From Bacteroidales bacterium (GTDB taxonomy: Bacteria; Bacteroidota; Bacteroidia; Bacteroidales; CAIWKO01): 64,000 nucleotides of DNA. Below are positions 7,891-15,918 of this stretch, piece by piece. The translations under genes were made by a program, and so were the position numbers. The number at the start of each line of letters is the position of its first letter. Position 1 is the stretch's first letter. Under the pieces are notes generated by a model. That model saw only the letters and a program-made list of their open reading frames with translations, was not told where the DNA came from and did no database searches. Where the stretch lies: assembly GCA_023228145.1 (NCBI GenBank), contig JALOBU010000003.1, positions 128,390 to 192,389 on the forward strand, read 5' to 3'.

Positions 7891-9141
7891 ATGATACTTT
7901 TTCTAAAATTGCTTCGTGAGAGCTATTTGTTTGCAATTCAATCAGTTGTTGCAAATAAGCTACGCACATCCTTATCTTTACTTGGGATTACAATAGGAAT
8001 TTTTGCCGTAATAACGGTATTTACCATTGTGGACTCTATGGAAATAACAATTCGCAAAGGCATTGAGTCGCTTGGTAATAATGTACTGTTTATTGAAAAA
8101 TGGCCATGGTCTTTTGGAGAAGATTATCCCTGGTGGAAATATTTAAATCGCCCTATAGCAAAATACAATGAAATGCCAGAGTTGCTCAAGAGAAGCAGTA
8201 CTATTGAAGCGGCAACATTCATGATAAACACTTCAGAAACCATAAAACATCTTGACAGAAGCATTGATAATATATCTGTTTCTTGTGTTTCTCATGATTA
8301 CGAAAAAGTATTTAAAGTTGACTTGTCAGATGGCCGGTATTTCACTCCTATGGAGTCAGCTGGTGGAAAAAATGTTGTCATTATTGGTAGCACTGTTGCC
8401 GAAAATCTTTTTGATACTAAGGAAGCTGTTGGAAGAGATATCAAGATATTTGGCCGCAAACTCGAAGTCATTGGAGTATTTAAAAAAGAAGGCAAAGACT
8501 TATTTGGCAATACTTCTGACAATCAGGTGATGATGTCATATAATTTTGCCAGAAGTGTAATAAATGTTAATAATGAGATGTTCAACCCTATGCTGGTTAT
8601 TAAGTCAAAGGCGGCATACAGTAATGCGGAGGTTATCAATGAAGTTACAGGGATCATGCGCTCAATACGAAAATTAAAGCCCGGGGCGGAAAATAACTTT
8701 GCTATAAATGAAACAGATATCCTGACCAAAGGTTTCGACAGTATTTTTAGCGTGTTGTCAATTGCCGGGTGGCTCATTGGGGGCTTTTCACTTCTGGTTG
8801 GCGGTTTCGGAATTGCCAATATTATGTTTGTTTCAGTAAAAGAACGTACCAACATAATTGGGATTCAAAAATCACTGGGCGCAAAAAGCTATTTCATCCT
8901 TTTCGAATTTTTATTTGAAGCTATTATTCTTTGCATTGTTGGCGGTTTACTGGGGTTGTTGCTTGTTTATTTAGGCACATTGATAGTATCGGGAGTGTTT
9001 GATATGGAGCTAATCATTACAGCGGGGAACATTATTCTTGGAATTACCGTGTCGTTGTTTATTGGAATAATTTCAGGATATATTCCTGCACATATGGCTT
9101 CAAAACTTGACCCTGTAGTGGCAATCCGTGCAGGCAACTAA
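7891..9141 (+). CDS. MacB/FtsX-type ABC transporter permease (orphan)
   Basis: A 416-residue membrane protein with the type VII ABC permease layout: one N-terminal helix (SLSLLGITIGIFAVITVFTI, ~30-50), a long periplasmic MacB-like core domain (~55-270) and three C-terminal helices (~285-410) containing the FtsX signature VSVKERTNIIGIQKSLGAK. It ends in the typical PAHMASKLDPVVAIRAG. Such permeases work with a separate ATPase to export lipoproteins, peptides or antibiotics or to transmit force across the envelope. No ATPase gene lies beside it, so the partner must be elsewhere; the substrate is unknown. It is convergent with lolE (5-nt gap between the stops). Confidence 0.9.
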   Translation: MILFLKLLRESYLFAIQSVVANKLRTSLSLLGITIGIFAVITVFTIVDSMEITIRKGIESLGNNVLFIEKWPWSFGEDYPWWKYLNRPIAKYNEMPELLKRSSTIEAATFMINTSETIKHLDRSIDNISVSCVSHDYEKVFKVDLSDGRYFTPMESAGGKNVVIIGSTVAENLFDTKEAVGRDIKIFGRKLEVIGVFKKEGKDLFGNTSDNQVMMSYNFARSVINVNNEMFNPMLVIKSKAAYSNAEVINEVTGIMRSIRKLKPGAENNFAINETDILTKGFDSIFSVLSIAGWLIGGFSLLVGGFGIANIMFVSVKERTNIIGIQKSLGAKSYFILFEFLFEAIILCIVGGLLGLLLVYLGTLIVSGVFDMELIITAGNIILGITVSLFIGIISGYIPAHMASKLDPVVAIRAGN

Positions 9142-9146
9142 AATTT

Positions 9147-10376
9147 TTAAGCCAGCCTTGCTTCCAGATGTTTTTTCGATATGTATTTGACAGGATACCA
9201 GGCAGCAAAAAAACCAATAACTAAAACAATCAACAGCACATACAAAAAATCCTGAAAAAGGATTTTAACAGGATAAGCTTCAATTATAAAAGTAGCTCCG
9301 GTATTCATTTTGATGAACCCAAATTGCAGCTGAAGCCAGCAAACCATTCCGCCTAGTAACATCCCTAACAACCCTCCAAAGAGTGTAATCATCATTCCCT
9401 CTGTGAAAAAAATATTTCGTATTGTTTGTTTACTCGCACCCATACTTTTAAGCACAGAGATGTCTTTTTTCTTGTCAAGTATCAGCATGCTCAATGAACC
9501 GATAACATTAAAGGTTGCTATTAGAAGAATGAATGACAATATTAGAAAAACTATTAACTTTTCTGATTTCATTATTTTAAAAAGTAACTCTTCCTGTTGA
9601 TATCGATCTTTAACAGTAAAGTTATTTCCAAAAATACTTTCCAGTTCTTTTACAGTATTTTTTAAATAATTAATATTCTTAATCTTAATTTCAAGTGCGC
9701 TGAGCTCATTGTCATATTCGAGCAGTGTTCTGGCAAAACGCAGCGGCACGATTACATATTTTTGGTCATATTCCTGTTGTATGGAAAAAATTCCTGAGGG
9801 CTGAATAAATTGTGAATTAAACGCTTCCAGGGGGTCAATTTGATTACCCTCCAAATGCCGTGGAACATATATTGATAAAGGATTGTCATAGTCATTCAGG
9901 CTTAACCCCAAATAATAAGCAATCCCTTGTCCTACCAAAGCATAGTATTTTCCGGCATATTCCAGCGCGGCATCTCCGGAAACTATCATGGAATCAATCC
10001 GGCTAGTTTGGTGAAAATCTTCACTGACAGCTTTGATTGAGGCAATGTATTGTTTCTCGTGATATTTTATCAGAGCATTTTCCTCAATTACTTTTGTAAT
10101 ATGGCTTACATTGCTAACTTGATATATTTTTTTAAAATCAATTTCTTTCTCCTGAAATGTTTTTCCTTTTAACGGAGATACTTTCAGGTCGGGATTGAAT
10201 GAATTAAACATTCCTACCACTAAGCCCTCAAAACCATTAAAAACAGATAAAACAATAATCAGTGCTGCCGTACCAATAGTAACACCTCCAACGGAAATAG
10301 CTGATATAATATTGATAATGTTATGCGTTTTTTTTGCAAATAGATACCTTCGTGCTATGTAAAAATATAAATTCAA
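9147..10376 (-). CDS. Lipoprotein-releasing system permease, LolC/LolE family
   Basis: A 409-residue FtsX-family permease starting MNLYFYIARRYLFAKK, the conserved beginning of Bacteroidota LolC/E-like proteins. An N-terminal helix (~20-45, GGVTIGTAALIIVLSVFNGF) is followed by a periplasmic domain (~50-265) and three C-terminal helices, with the cytoplasmic segment LDKKKDISVLKSMGASKQTI between them. The known role is extraction of lipoproteins from the inner membrane with ATPase LolD, which is not in this window. It starts 1 nt after rbfA, a pairing seen across Bacteroidota, so it is almost certainly cotranscribed and probably translationally coupled. Confidence 0.9.
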   Translation of the reverse strand: MNLYFYIARRYLFAKKTHNIINIISAISVGGVTIGTAALIIVLSVFNGFEGLVVGMFNSFNPDLKVSPLKGKTFQEKEIDFKKIYQVSNVSHITKVIEENALIKYHEKQYIASIKAVSEDFHQTSRIDSMIVSGDAALEYAGKYYALVGQGIAYYLGLSLNDYDNPLSIYVPRHLEGNQIDPLEAFNSQFIQPSGIFSIQQEYDQKYVIVPLRFARTLLEYDNELSALEIKIKNINYLKNTVKELESIFGNNFTVKDRYQQEELLFKIMKSEKLIVFLILSFILLIATFNVIGSLSMLILDKKKDISVLKSMGASKQTIRNIFFTEGMMITLFGGLLGMLLGGMVCWLQLQFGFIKMNTGATFIIEAYPVKILFQDFLYVLLIVLVIGFFAAWYPVKYISKKHLEARLA

Positions 10377-10377
10377 T

Positions 10378-10716
10378 TTATTTCTTCAGGAGTTCATCGA
10401 TATGGTCAATATAATCCAGCGAGTCATCATGAATAAATTCAAGCTCCGGTAAAATCCGTAACTGGTTTTTTACACGCATGCCAAGAGAATGCCTTATCTC
10501 TTTGGTATTTGCTTTAAGGGTAATAAATAATGCGGGTTTGTCTTTGATGCCAAAAAGACTGAGGAAAACCTTTGCCATCGACATGTCCTTGGTTATTTTA
10601 ACGGCAGTAACTGTTATCATGACATTTGTGGCAATTTTTTTTGCTTCAAGCTGAAATATTTCGGCCAGTTCTTTTTGAAGCAGGCGCGACACCTTATTTA
10701 ATCGTATGTTGTCCAT
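10378..10716 (-). CDS. rbfA: Ribosome-binding factor A
   Basis: A 112-residue single-domain KH-fold protein, the normal length for RbfA. It starts MDNIRLNKVSRLLQKELAEIF, with the usual ITVTAVKITKDMSMAKVFLSLFG core and the conserved LRILPELEFIHDDSLD C-terminus. RbfA binds the 30S subunit near helix 1/45 and is needed for late 16S maturation and cold adaptation. The -7 element TACCTTTG ends only 5 nt before the ATG, so the mRNA would have almost no leader. The downstream lolE-like gene begins 1 nt after its stop. Confidence 0.95.
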   Translation of the reverse strand: MDNIRLNKVSRLLQKELAEIFQLEAKKIATNVMITVTAVKITKDMSMAKVFLSLFGIKDKPALFITLKANTKEIRHSLGMRVKNQLRILPELEFIHDDSLDYIDHIDELLKK

Positions 10717-10721
10717 AGGAA

Positions 10722-10729
10722 CAAAGGTA
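10722..10729 (-). promoter_or_regulatory. -7 element for rbfA-lolE with almost no leader
   Basis: TACCTTTG is a full TAnnTTTG match on the minus strand. Only 5 nt separate its final G from the rbfA ATG, so transcription would begin at or next to the start codon. Confidence 0.5.
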
Positions 10730-10796
10730 ATAATATTTTATAATGTTGTTTTAGATGCAATATTGTTTGTTACCTCAGTGTCGTGGTTAAAAATTT

Positions 10797-10828
10797 TTTG
10801 CATAATTTTTGTCAACTTCATATCTTTA
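10797..10828 (+). promoter_or_regulatory. Candidate promoter of the DUF2846-like gene
   Basis: TTTG at 10797-10800 and TATCTTTA at 10821-10828 are 20 nt apart, close to the Bacteroidota arrangement; the last base of the -7 box departs from consensus. The start codon is 64 nt downstream. Confidence 0.4.
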
Positions 10829-10892
10829 CATAACAATACCATAAAATCAACCAACTATTTTATTTATTCAAATTAATTATAAAAATTAAAGT

Positions 10893-11492
10893 ATGAAAAA
10901 GTTTCTTTTATTACTTATCAGTTTCTTTTTTTTGAATACCCTTAATGCGCAAGATTTTATTATCATGAAAAACGGTGATGAAATCAAAGCGAAAGTTCAG
11001 GAAGTTGGAGTTTGGGAGGTAAAATATAAATTTTTTGATAATCCTGACGGCCCGCTTTATACTATTTTAAAATCGGATATTTTTATGATAAAATATGAAA
11101 ACGGTTCAAAAGAAGTTTTTACAGCAGAGAATGTTACGCAGTCCAAAGACGTTACTGTTATTCCACCGGTTTCCCAACAAAAACCCAGAGTAATTATTTA
11201 TCGGGTAAATTCACCAAAGGGAGTAACAGTTGTTTATGATGTTTATGTAGAAACAAAACTCTTAACAAAAGTTTCAAATAACACCTATTTTGAAACTGAA
11301 ATGAATCCGGGTATGGTTACTTTTTCAGCAATGACAGAGCCTCCGAAAGTAACGGTCAGTATGAATCTGGAAGCCGGTAAAACATATTATATAAAATGTG
11401 GTATTGCAACGGGATGGTTTGTTGGCAGGCCGACACTGGAGTTTGTTTCGGAAACAACGGGTGCTTATGAAACAGAAAAAATGAGAAAATAA
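10893..11492 (+). CDS. Secreted protein with DUF2846-like C-terminal domain
   Basis: A 199-residue protein with a signal peptide (MKKFLLLLISFFFL, cleavage near NAQ). Residues ~20-75 (IIMKNGDEIKAKVQEVGVWE then IFMIKYENGSKEVF) form a short beta domain common in secreted Bacteroidota proteins. Residues ~100-190 resemble DUF2846: a strand with a basic/acidic alternation, NPGMVTFSA, then LEAGKTYYIKCGI. The two domains are linked by a proline-containing segment. Function is not known; location is periplasmic or outer membrane by signal peptide. It is a single gene that converges on moaC with 15 nt between the stops. Confidence 0.8.
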   Translation: MKKFLLLLISFFFLNTLNAQDFIIMKNGDEIKAKVQEVGVWEVKYKFFDNPDGPLYTILKSDIFMIKYENGSKEVFTAENVTQSKDVTVIPPVSQQKPRVIIYRVNSPKGVTVVYDVYVETKLLTKVSNNTYFETEMNPGMVTFSAMTEPPKVTVSMNLEAGKTYYIKCGIATGWFVGRPTLEFVSETTGAYETEKMRK

Positions 11493-11507
11493 TCTTCTTT
11501 TATAACA

Positions 11508-11963
11508 TTAAGGAATATCTTTTTTTTCTTTACTGAGTAACCTAATATCTGTGATAATCATTTTCTTATCGACAGCCTTACACATATCATAAATTGTTAG
11601 CAGGGCAATACTAACGGCTGTCAGCGCTTCCATTTCCACGCCGGTTTGGCCAATACATTTCACCATACTTTTCGCTTCAATTCCATCTTTAAGTATAGCG
11701 CATTTCACTTCAACTTTAGTCAGCATCAGCGGGTGGCAAAGTGGTATCAGTTGCGCGTTCTGTTTGGCGGCCTGTATGCCGGCTACTTCTGCTAATGTGA
11801 GCACATCGCCTTTTTTTATTTCATTTTCTTTTATTAGCTTCAATGTTTCTTTCTGAAGCAATATCTTTCCGCTTGCCATGGCGAGTCTTATCTGGAGAGG
11901 TTTATGCCCCACATCCACCATGTTGGCTTTGCCCGCTTTATTTGTGTGTGATAATTTTGGCAT
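11508..11963 (-). CDS. moaC: Cyclic pyranopterin monophosphate synthase MoaC (shortened C-terminus)
   Basis: A 151-residue protein with the MoaC core: KANMVDVGHKP, IQAAKQNAQLIPLCHPL (~78-94), GQTGVEMEALTAVSIALLTI (~108-127) and MCKAVDK, which contains the conserved Asp and Lys of the active site. MoaC converts the MoaA product to cPMP in molybdenum-cofactor synthesis. Two oddities: the usual C-terminal GGKSG motif is missing (the protein ends RLLSKEKKDIP), and no other cofactor gene is nearby. The alternative frames after the A-run do not restore the motif, so a simple frameshift does not explain it. Confidence 0.92.
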   Translation of the reverse strand: MPKLSHTNKAGKANMVDVGHKPLQIRLAMASGKILLQKETLKLIKENEIKKGDVLTLAEVAGIQAAKQNAQLIPLCHPLMLTKVEVKCAILKDGIEAKSMVKCIGQTGVEMEALTAVSIALLTIYDMCKAVDKKMIITDIRLLSKEKKDIP

Positions 11964-11982
11964 GAGAAATTATTTATGCACT

Positions 11983-12042
11983 CAAAATTAATCATTTTAC
12001 TTCTGTCCTTTAGTATAAAATTAAAATGATTTAATACATTTG
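11983..12042. promoter_or_regulatory. Divergent promoter region between moaC and the MTA phosphorylase gene
   Basis: Two -7 elements face away from each other: TAATTTTG on the minus strand (11983-11990) 19 nt before the moaC ATG, and TACATTTG on the plus strand (12035-12042) 18 nt before the phosphorylase ATG. Both are full TAnnTTTG matches. Confidence 0.5.
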
Positions 12043-12060
12043 CAATAAACAATATTCATA

Positions 12061-12816
12061 ATGAAAATAGCTATCATAGGAGGCTCAGGCCTCGAAAAAC
12101 TGGATATATTTAAAAATTCAGCTGAACACATTGTTGAGACGGTTTATGGCAAACCAAGTTCAGCATTGATTGAAGGTAGTATTCTGGATGTTCCTGTTGT
12201 ATTTTTATCAAGGCATGGCAATGAGCATACAATTACTCCCACTCATGTAAATAATCGCGCTAATATCCAAGCATTAAAACAAATAGGTTGCACACACATT
12301 ATCGTTACGACTGCTTGTGGCAGCCTGCGCGAAGAAATTGGTAGGGGAGATTTGGTAATTCTTGACCAGTTTATTGATTTCACAAGATTTCGCAATAATA
12401 CTTTTCACGATTCATTTAAACCGCAAAACCCCATACATACAGCTATGGCCGAAGCCTTTTCAGAGGAACTCCGCCGGCAGATAATAAAAGCTGCTGACGA
12501 ACTGAAGCTGAAATATCATTCGAGGGGAACAGTAGTCACTATTGAAGGACCGCGTTTTTCAACACGTGCCGAATCGAACATGTTTCGACAGTGGGGTGCG
12601 GATGTGATAAACATGAGTACCGCGCCGGAATGTATGCTTGCCAACGAAGCCGGTATGCCTTATGCAGCTATTGCCTTAAGCACCGATTATGACTGCTGGA
12701 AGACCGACGAAGACCCCGTAAGCTGGGAAGCCGTGCTGGCCGTGTTCCGGAAAAATGTTGAAAATGTTACACGTTTACTTGTAAAGATAATTGAAAACTT
12801 TAAAGTAATTTGCTGA
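12061..12816 (+). CDS. mtnP: S-methyl-5'-thioadenosine phosphorylase (PNP/MTAP family)
   Basis: A 251-residue trimeric nucleoside phosphorylase. It begins KIAIIGGSGLEKL (phosphate loop), has LSRHGNEHTITPTHVNNRAN (~57-76), the ribose/phosphate segment VTTACGSLRE, and VTIEGPRFSTRAE (~158-170). The base-binding segment reads INMSTAPE, followed by STDYDCWKTDED; the Asp-Tyr-Asp-Cys-Trp stretch is typical of MTA phosphorylases rather than guanosine/inosine phosphorylases. The expected reaction is phosphorolysis of methylthioadenosine to adenine and methylthioribose-1-phosphate. Specificity could extend to other 6-amino purines. No methionine-salvage neighbours are present. Confidence 0.88.
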   Translation: MKIAIIGGSGLEKLDIFKNSAEHIVETVYGKPSSALIEGSILDVPVVFLSRHGNEHTITPTHVNNRANIQALKQIGCTHIIVTTACGSLREEIGRGDLVILDQFIDFTRFRNNTFHDSFKPQNPIHTAMAEAFSEELRRQIIKAADELKLKYHSRGTVVTIEGPRFSTRAESNMFRQWGADVINMSTAPECMLANEAGMPYAAIALSTDYDCWKTDEDPVSWEAVLAVFRKNVENVTRLLVKIIENFKVIC

Positions 12817-12839
12817 AAAAAACCTGGTGATTTTTGAGT

Positions 12840-14135
12840 TTAACCCTTATTTATGAACTTAAAATCTTTTCCTAAATATTTGCCGGCGCCGTAAAGATTT
12901 TCCTCAATACGTAAAAGTTGATTGTATTTACAGATACGTTCTGTTCGACAGGCAGAGCCTGTTTTTATCATACCTGTATTGAGTGCAACGGCAAGGTCAG
13001 CTATGGTGGTATCTTCGGTTTCACCTGAACGATGACTTATCACGGCAGTGTACCCGTTATTATATGCCAGTTTAACAGCATTTATTGTCTCGGTAAGCGT
13101 GCCTATCTGATTCACTTTGATAAGTATTGAATTGGCAACTTTTTTATCAATACCTTCTTGTAACCTTTCGGTATTCGTAACAAAAAGGTCATCACCCACA
13201 AGTTGTATTTTATTTCCTATGGTTTTGGTCATTAAGGCCCAGCCTTTCCAGTCGTCTTCAGCCATGCCGTCTTCTATAGAAATAATGGGATATCTTGATA
13301 CCCAGTCCTTCCAGAAATCAACCATTTCGGCAGGGGTAAGTTTATCTCCTGATGATTTTTTTAGGTGGTACAAATTTTCTTTGGTATCAAAATATTCAGA
13401 TGCTGCGGGGTCAAGAGCGATATATACATCTTCGCCCGGTTTGTAATTAGCTTGTTCAATAGCTTTCATTATGAACTGCAAGGCTTCTTCATTCGATTTC
13501 AGGTTGGGGGCAAAGCCACCTTCATCTCCAACATTGGTTGAATAATTGGCTTTTTTGAGCACTTCTTTAAGTTTATGGAAAATCTCAGTGCCCATTCGGA
13601 TAGCATCAGCAAAATTATCAGCTCCAACAGGCATAATCATAAATTCCTGAAAATCAACACTGTTATCGGCATGAGAACCTCCATTCAAAATATTCATCAT
13701 TGGTATGGGGAGTATATGAGCATCAATACCCCCAATGTATCTGTAAAGTGATTGCCCTGACAACTGAGCTGCTGCTTTGGCGCATGCAAGTGATACTCCT
13801 AAAATAGCATTTGCTCCAAGGCTTGCTTTATTTGGAGTACCGTCAATATCTATCATGGTTTTATCGAGAAGACTTTGCTCGGTAACAAACATTCCTTTCA
13901 GTTCCTCTGCAATAGTTTTATTAACATTTTGGACGGCTTTTAATACTCCTTTGCCGTGATATGATTTTTTATCACCATCACGCAACTCAATAGCTTCATG
14001 GCTACCGGTTGATGCCCCAGAAGGCACGGCTGCAGTACCAATTATTCCTGTTTCGGTAAGTACATCAACTTCGATAGTAGGGTTTCCTCTTGAATCAAGA
14101 ATTTGGCGGGCTAAGATATTGGTTATTCTGCTCAT
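12840..14135 (-). CDS. eno: Enolase
   Basis: A 431-residue glycolytic enzyme that converts 2-phosphoglycerate to phosphoenolpyruvate. The N-terminal ARQILDSRGNPTIEVDV and PSGASTGSHEA loop, the catalytic Glu region VGDEGGFAPN (~205-214), the metal ligands (ALDPAASE, SIEDGMAEDDW, QLVGDDLFVTN) and the catalytic Lys in ILIKVNQIGT are all present, followed by ISHRSGETEDTTIADLAV. It lies downstream of rplQ, separated by 87 nt that contain a terminator and a promoter-like element, so it can be expressed by read-through or from its own promoter. It converges with mtnP (23 nt between the stops). Confidence 0.98.
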   Translation of the reverse strand: MSRITNILARQILDSRGNPTIEVDVLTETGIIGTAAVPSGASTGSHEAIELRDGDKKSYHGKGVLKAVQNVNKTIAEELKGMFVTEQSLLDKTMIDIDGTPNKASLGANAILGVSLACAKAAAQLSGQSLYRYIGGIDAHILPIPMMNILNGGSHADNSVDFQEFMIMPVGADNFADAIRMGTEIFHKLKEVLKKANYSTNVGDEGGFAPNLKSNEEALQFIMKAIEQANYKPGEDVYIALDPAASEYFDTKENLYHLKKSSGDKLTPAEMVDFWKDWVSRYPIISIEDGMAEDDWKGWALMTKTIGNKIQLVGDDLFVTNTERLQEGIDKKVANSILIKVNQIGTLTETINAVKLAYNNGYTAVISHRSGETEDTTIADLAVALNTGMIKTGSACRTERICKYNQLLRIEENLYGAGKYLGKDFKFINKG

Positions 14136-14164
14136 AAATAATTTGTTTTGATTATTTCTAAAAA

Positions 14165-14199
14165 TAAAAAAGGATAAAGCAAAGTTATACTTTATCCTT
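14165..14199 (-). terminator. Intrinsic terminator of the ribosomal supercluster
   Basis: A perfect 10-bp stem (AAGGATAAAG / CTTTATCCTT at 14190-14199 and 14170-14179) with a 10-nt loop is followed on the minus strand by TTTTTTATTTTT. It lies 23 nt past the rplQ stop. This has the form of a rho-independent terminator for the 33-gene operon. Confidence 0.75.
14180..14187 (-). promoter_or_regulatory. Candidate enolase -7 element inside the terminator loop
   Basis: The terminator loop and first stem base read TAACTTTG on the minus strand, a full TAnnTTTG match 44 nt before the enolase ATG. A TTTG at 14200-14203 is closer (12 nt) than the usual ~19 nt, so the -33 part is weak. Confidence 0.35.
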
Positions 14200-14222
14200 C
14201 AAAATAAAAAGATATTCAATAA

Positions 14223-14876
14223 TTATTTTTCCTCTTCAGTAGGGGGCGTTGTTTCTGTTTCTTTATTATTTTCAGTTGATTCGGGTTTGTTTTCTGAAGT
14301 CTCTGCTGTTTTTACTTCGTCAATGATATCTTCGTTTTTTTTATCGGAAATATCAATTTTCTCATCTTCTTTTTTATCAACAATTTCTTTTGTCTTTTCT
14401 TGTATCTGCTTTTCCGGTGATTTCTTTTCAGTTTTTTCAGCGATGGTTTTTTTACCGGAACCGCGACGCCTTCTTCCTGTCTTGGTAGCTTTTGTTTCTT
14501 TTTCTCCTAACATCAGTTCGTTATAATCCACAAGCTCAATAATGCACATATCGGCTTGGTCACCAAGTCGTTTGCCGGTTTTCAGTATGCGTGTATATCC
14601 GCCGGGACGGTCGGCAATTTTTTGTGATACTTCTCTGAAAAGTTCTTTTACGGCTTCTTTGTCTCCCAAATAACTGAAAACAATTCTGCGAGAAGCCACA
14701 TTATCTTCTTTTGACTTGGTAATCAAAGGTTCCACGTATTTTCTCAGCGCCTTTGCTTTAGCGATAGTAGTGGTGATTCGTTTGTGTTTTATAAGCGAAG
14801 AAGCCATATTGGATAACATGGCATCTCTATGCTCAGCTTTTCTTCCTAAATGATTGATAGTTCTGTTGTGTCTCAT
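14223..14876 (-). CDS. rplQ: 50S ribosomal protein L17 (bL17) with long charged tail
   Basis: The first ~120 of 217 residues are canonical bL17 (MRHNRTINHLGRKAEHRDAM, then GGYTRILKTGKRLGDQADM). Residues ~125-217 form a low-complexity Lys/Glu/Thr-rich tail, first basic (RRRRGSGKK), then increasingly acidic. Tails on L17 are known in Bacteroidota, but this is a long one. bL17 sits near the peptide exit tunnel. It is the last gene of the supercluster, 5 nt after rpoA and just before the hairpin terminator. Confidence 0.96.
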   Translation of the reverse strand: MRHNRTINHLGRKAEHRDAMLSNMASSLIKHKRITTTIAKAKALRKYVEPLITKSKEDNVASRRIVFSYLGDKEAVKELFREVSQKIADRPGGYTRILKTGKRLGDQADMCIIELVDYNELMLGEKETKATKTGRRRRGSGKKTIAEKTEKKSPEKQIQEKTKEIVDKKEDEKIDISDKKNEDIIDEVKTAETSENKPESTENNKETETTPPTEEEK

Positions 14877-14881
14877 TTCTG

Positions 14882-15874
14882 TTAATCCTTATCTAATTTG
14901 TATTTGGAAATGTTCATACCAAACTGTAGGCTTTTTGCTTTAACAAGGTCTTCCAGTTCGGTCAATGATTTTTTCCCGAAATTTCTGAATTTCAGAAGGT
15001 CATTTTTATTATAGGATACAAGGTCTCCTAAGGTTTCCACATCAGCAGCTTTCAGGCAATTCAGTGCACGTACCGAAAGGTCAAGGTCAACGAGTTTTGT
15101 CTTTAAGAGCTGACGCATATGAAGTGATGTTTCATCAAATTCTTCAACAATTGCTTTTTCTTCTGTATCAATGGTAATTTTTTCATCTGAGAAAAGCATA
15201 AAGTGATGGATGAGAATTTTTGCTGCTTCTTTTAAAGCTTCTTTCGGATGTATAGAGCCGTTGGTGGTAATTTCAAACAACAGCTTTTCATAGTCGGTTT
15301 TTTGTTCAACACGAAAATTCTCCACCACATATTTTACGTTACGGATAGGAGTGAAAATAGAGTCTATTGCAATGGTACCTAATGGTGCGTTTGACAGTTT
15401 ATTTTCATCTGCAGGCACATAACCTCTTCCCTTGTCAATGGTTATTTCAATAATCAACTTCACATTAGGTTCGAGGTGGCAAACAACCTCATCGGTATTG
15501 AGAACCTGAAATCCCGATAAAAAAGCATTAATATCACCGGCTTTAAACACTTCTTTGCCCGTAATAGTTATAACAGCTTTTTCGGTAAGATAAGATTCTA
15601 TCTGTTTTTTAAAACATATTTTTTTAAGGTTGAGTATTATTTCAGGTACGTCTTCCAGAACACCTTTTATCGAAGAAAATTCCTGGTCAACGCCTTCGAT
15701 TTTAATGTTAGTAATAGCAAAGCCTTCAAGCGAAGAAAGGAGAATTCTTCTCAGGGCATTGCCGACGGTTGTTCCGTATCCTGGTTCAAGGGGGCGGAAT
15801 TCGAACTTGCCGAAATATTCATCCGACTCCAGCATGATAACTTTATCGGGTTTTTGAAAAGCTAATATTGCCAT
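14882..15874 (-). CDS. rpoA: RNA polymerase alpha subunit
   Basis: 330 residues with both domains. The N-terminal dimerisation domain (~15-230) shows FRPLEPGYGTTVGNALRRIL and the RGYVPADEN segment; the C-terminal domain (~255-320) has the helix-hairpin-helix pattern SVRALNCLKAADVETLGDLV and FRNFGKKSLTELEDLV. The alpha dimer nucleates RNA polymerase assembly and its C-terminal domain contacts upstream DNA and activators. It follows rpsD by 44 nt, the widest gap of the cluster. Confidence 0.98.
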   Translation of the reverse strand: MAILAFQKPDKVIMLESDEYFGKFEFRPLEPGYGTTVGNALRRILLSSLEGFAITNIKIEGVDQEFSSIKGVLEDVPEIILNLKKICFKKQIESYLTEKAVITITGKEVFKAGDINAFLSGFQVLNTDEVVCHLEPNVKLIIEITIDKGRGYVPADENKLSNAPLGTIAIDSIFTPIRNVKYVVENFRVEQKTDYEKLLFEITTNGSIHPKEALKEAAKILIHHFMLFSDEKITIDTEEKAIVEEFDETSLHMRQLLKTKLVDLDLSVRALNCLKAADVETLGDLVSYNKNDLLKFRNFGKKSLTELEDLVKAKSLQFGMNISKYKLDKD

Positions 15875-15918
15875 AATTTTGTTTTGAATTTAATTAATTC
15901 TTATTTCGTTCATTCTTC

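Noticed and set aside
11508..11560. Frameshift in the A-run at the end of moaC
   Set aside because: Reading the other frames past the run does not give the missing GGKSG motif, so a single-base error does not explain the short end.
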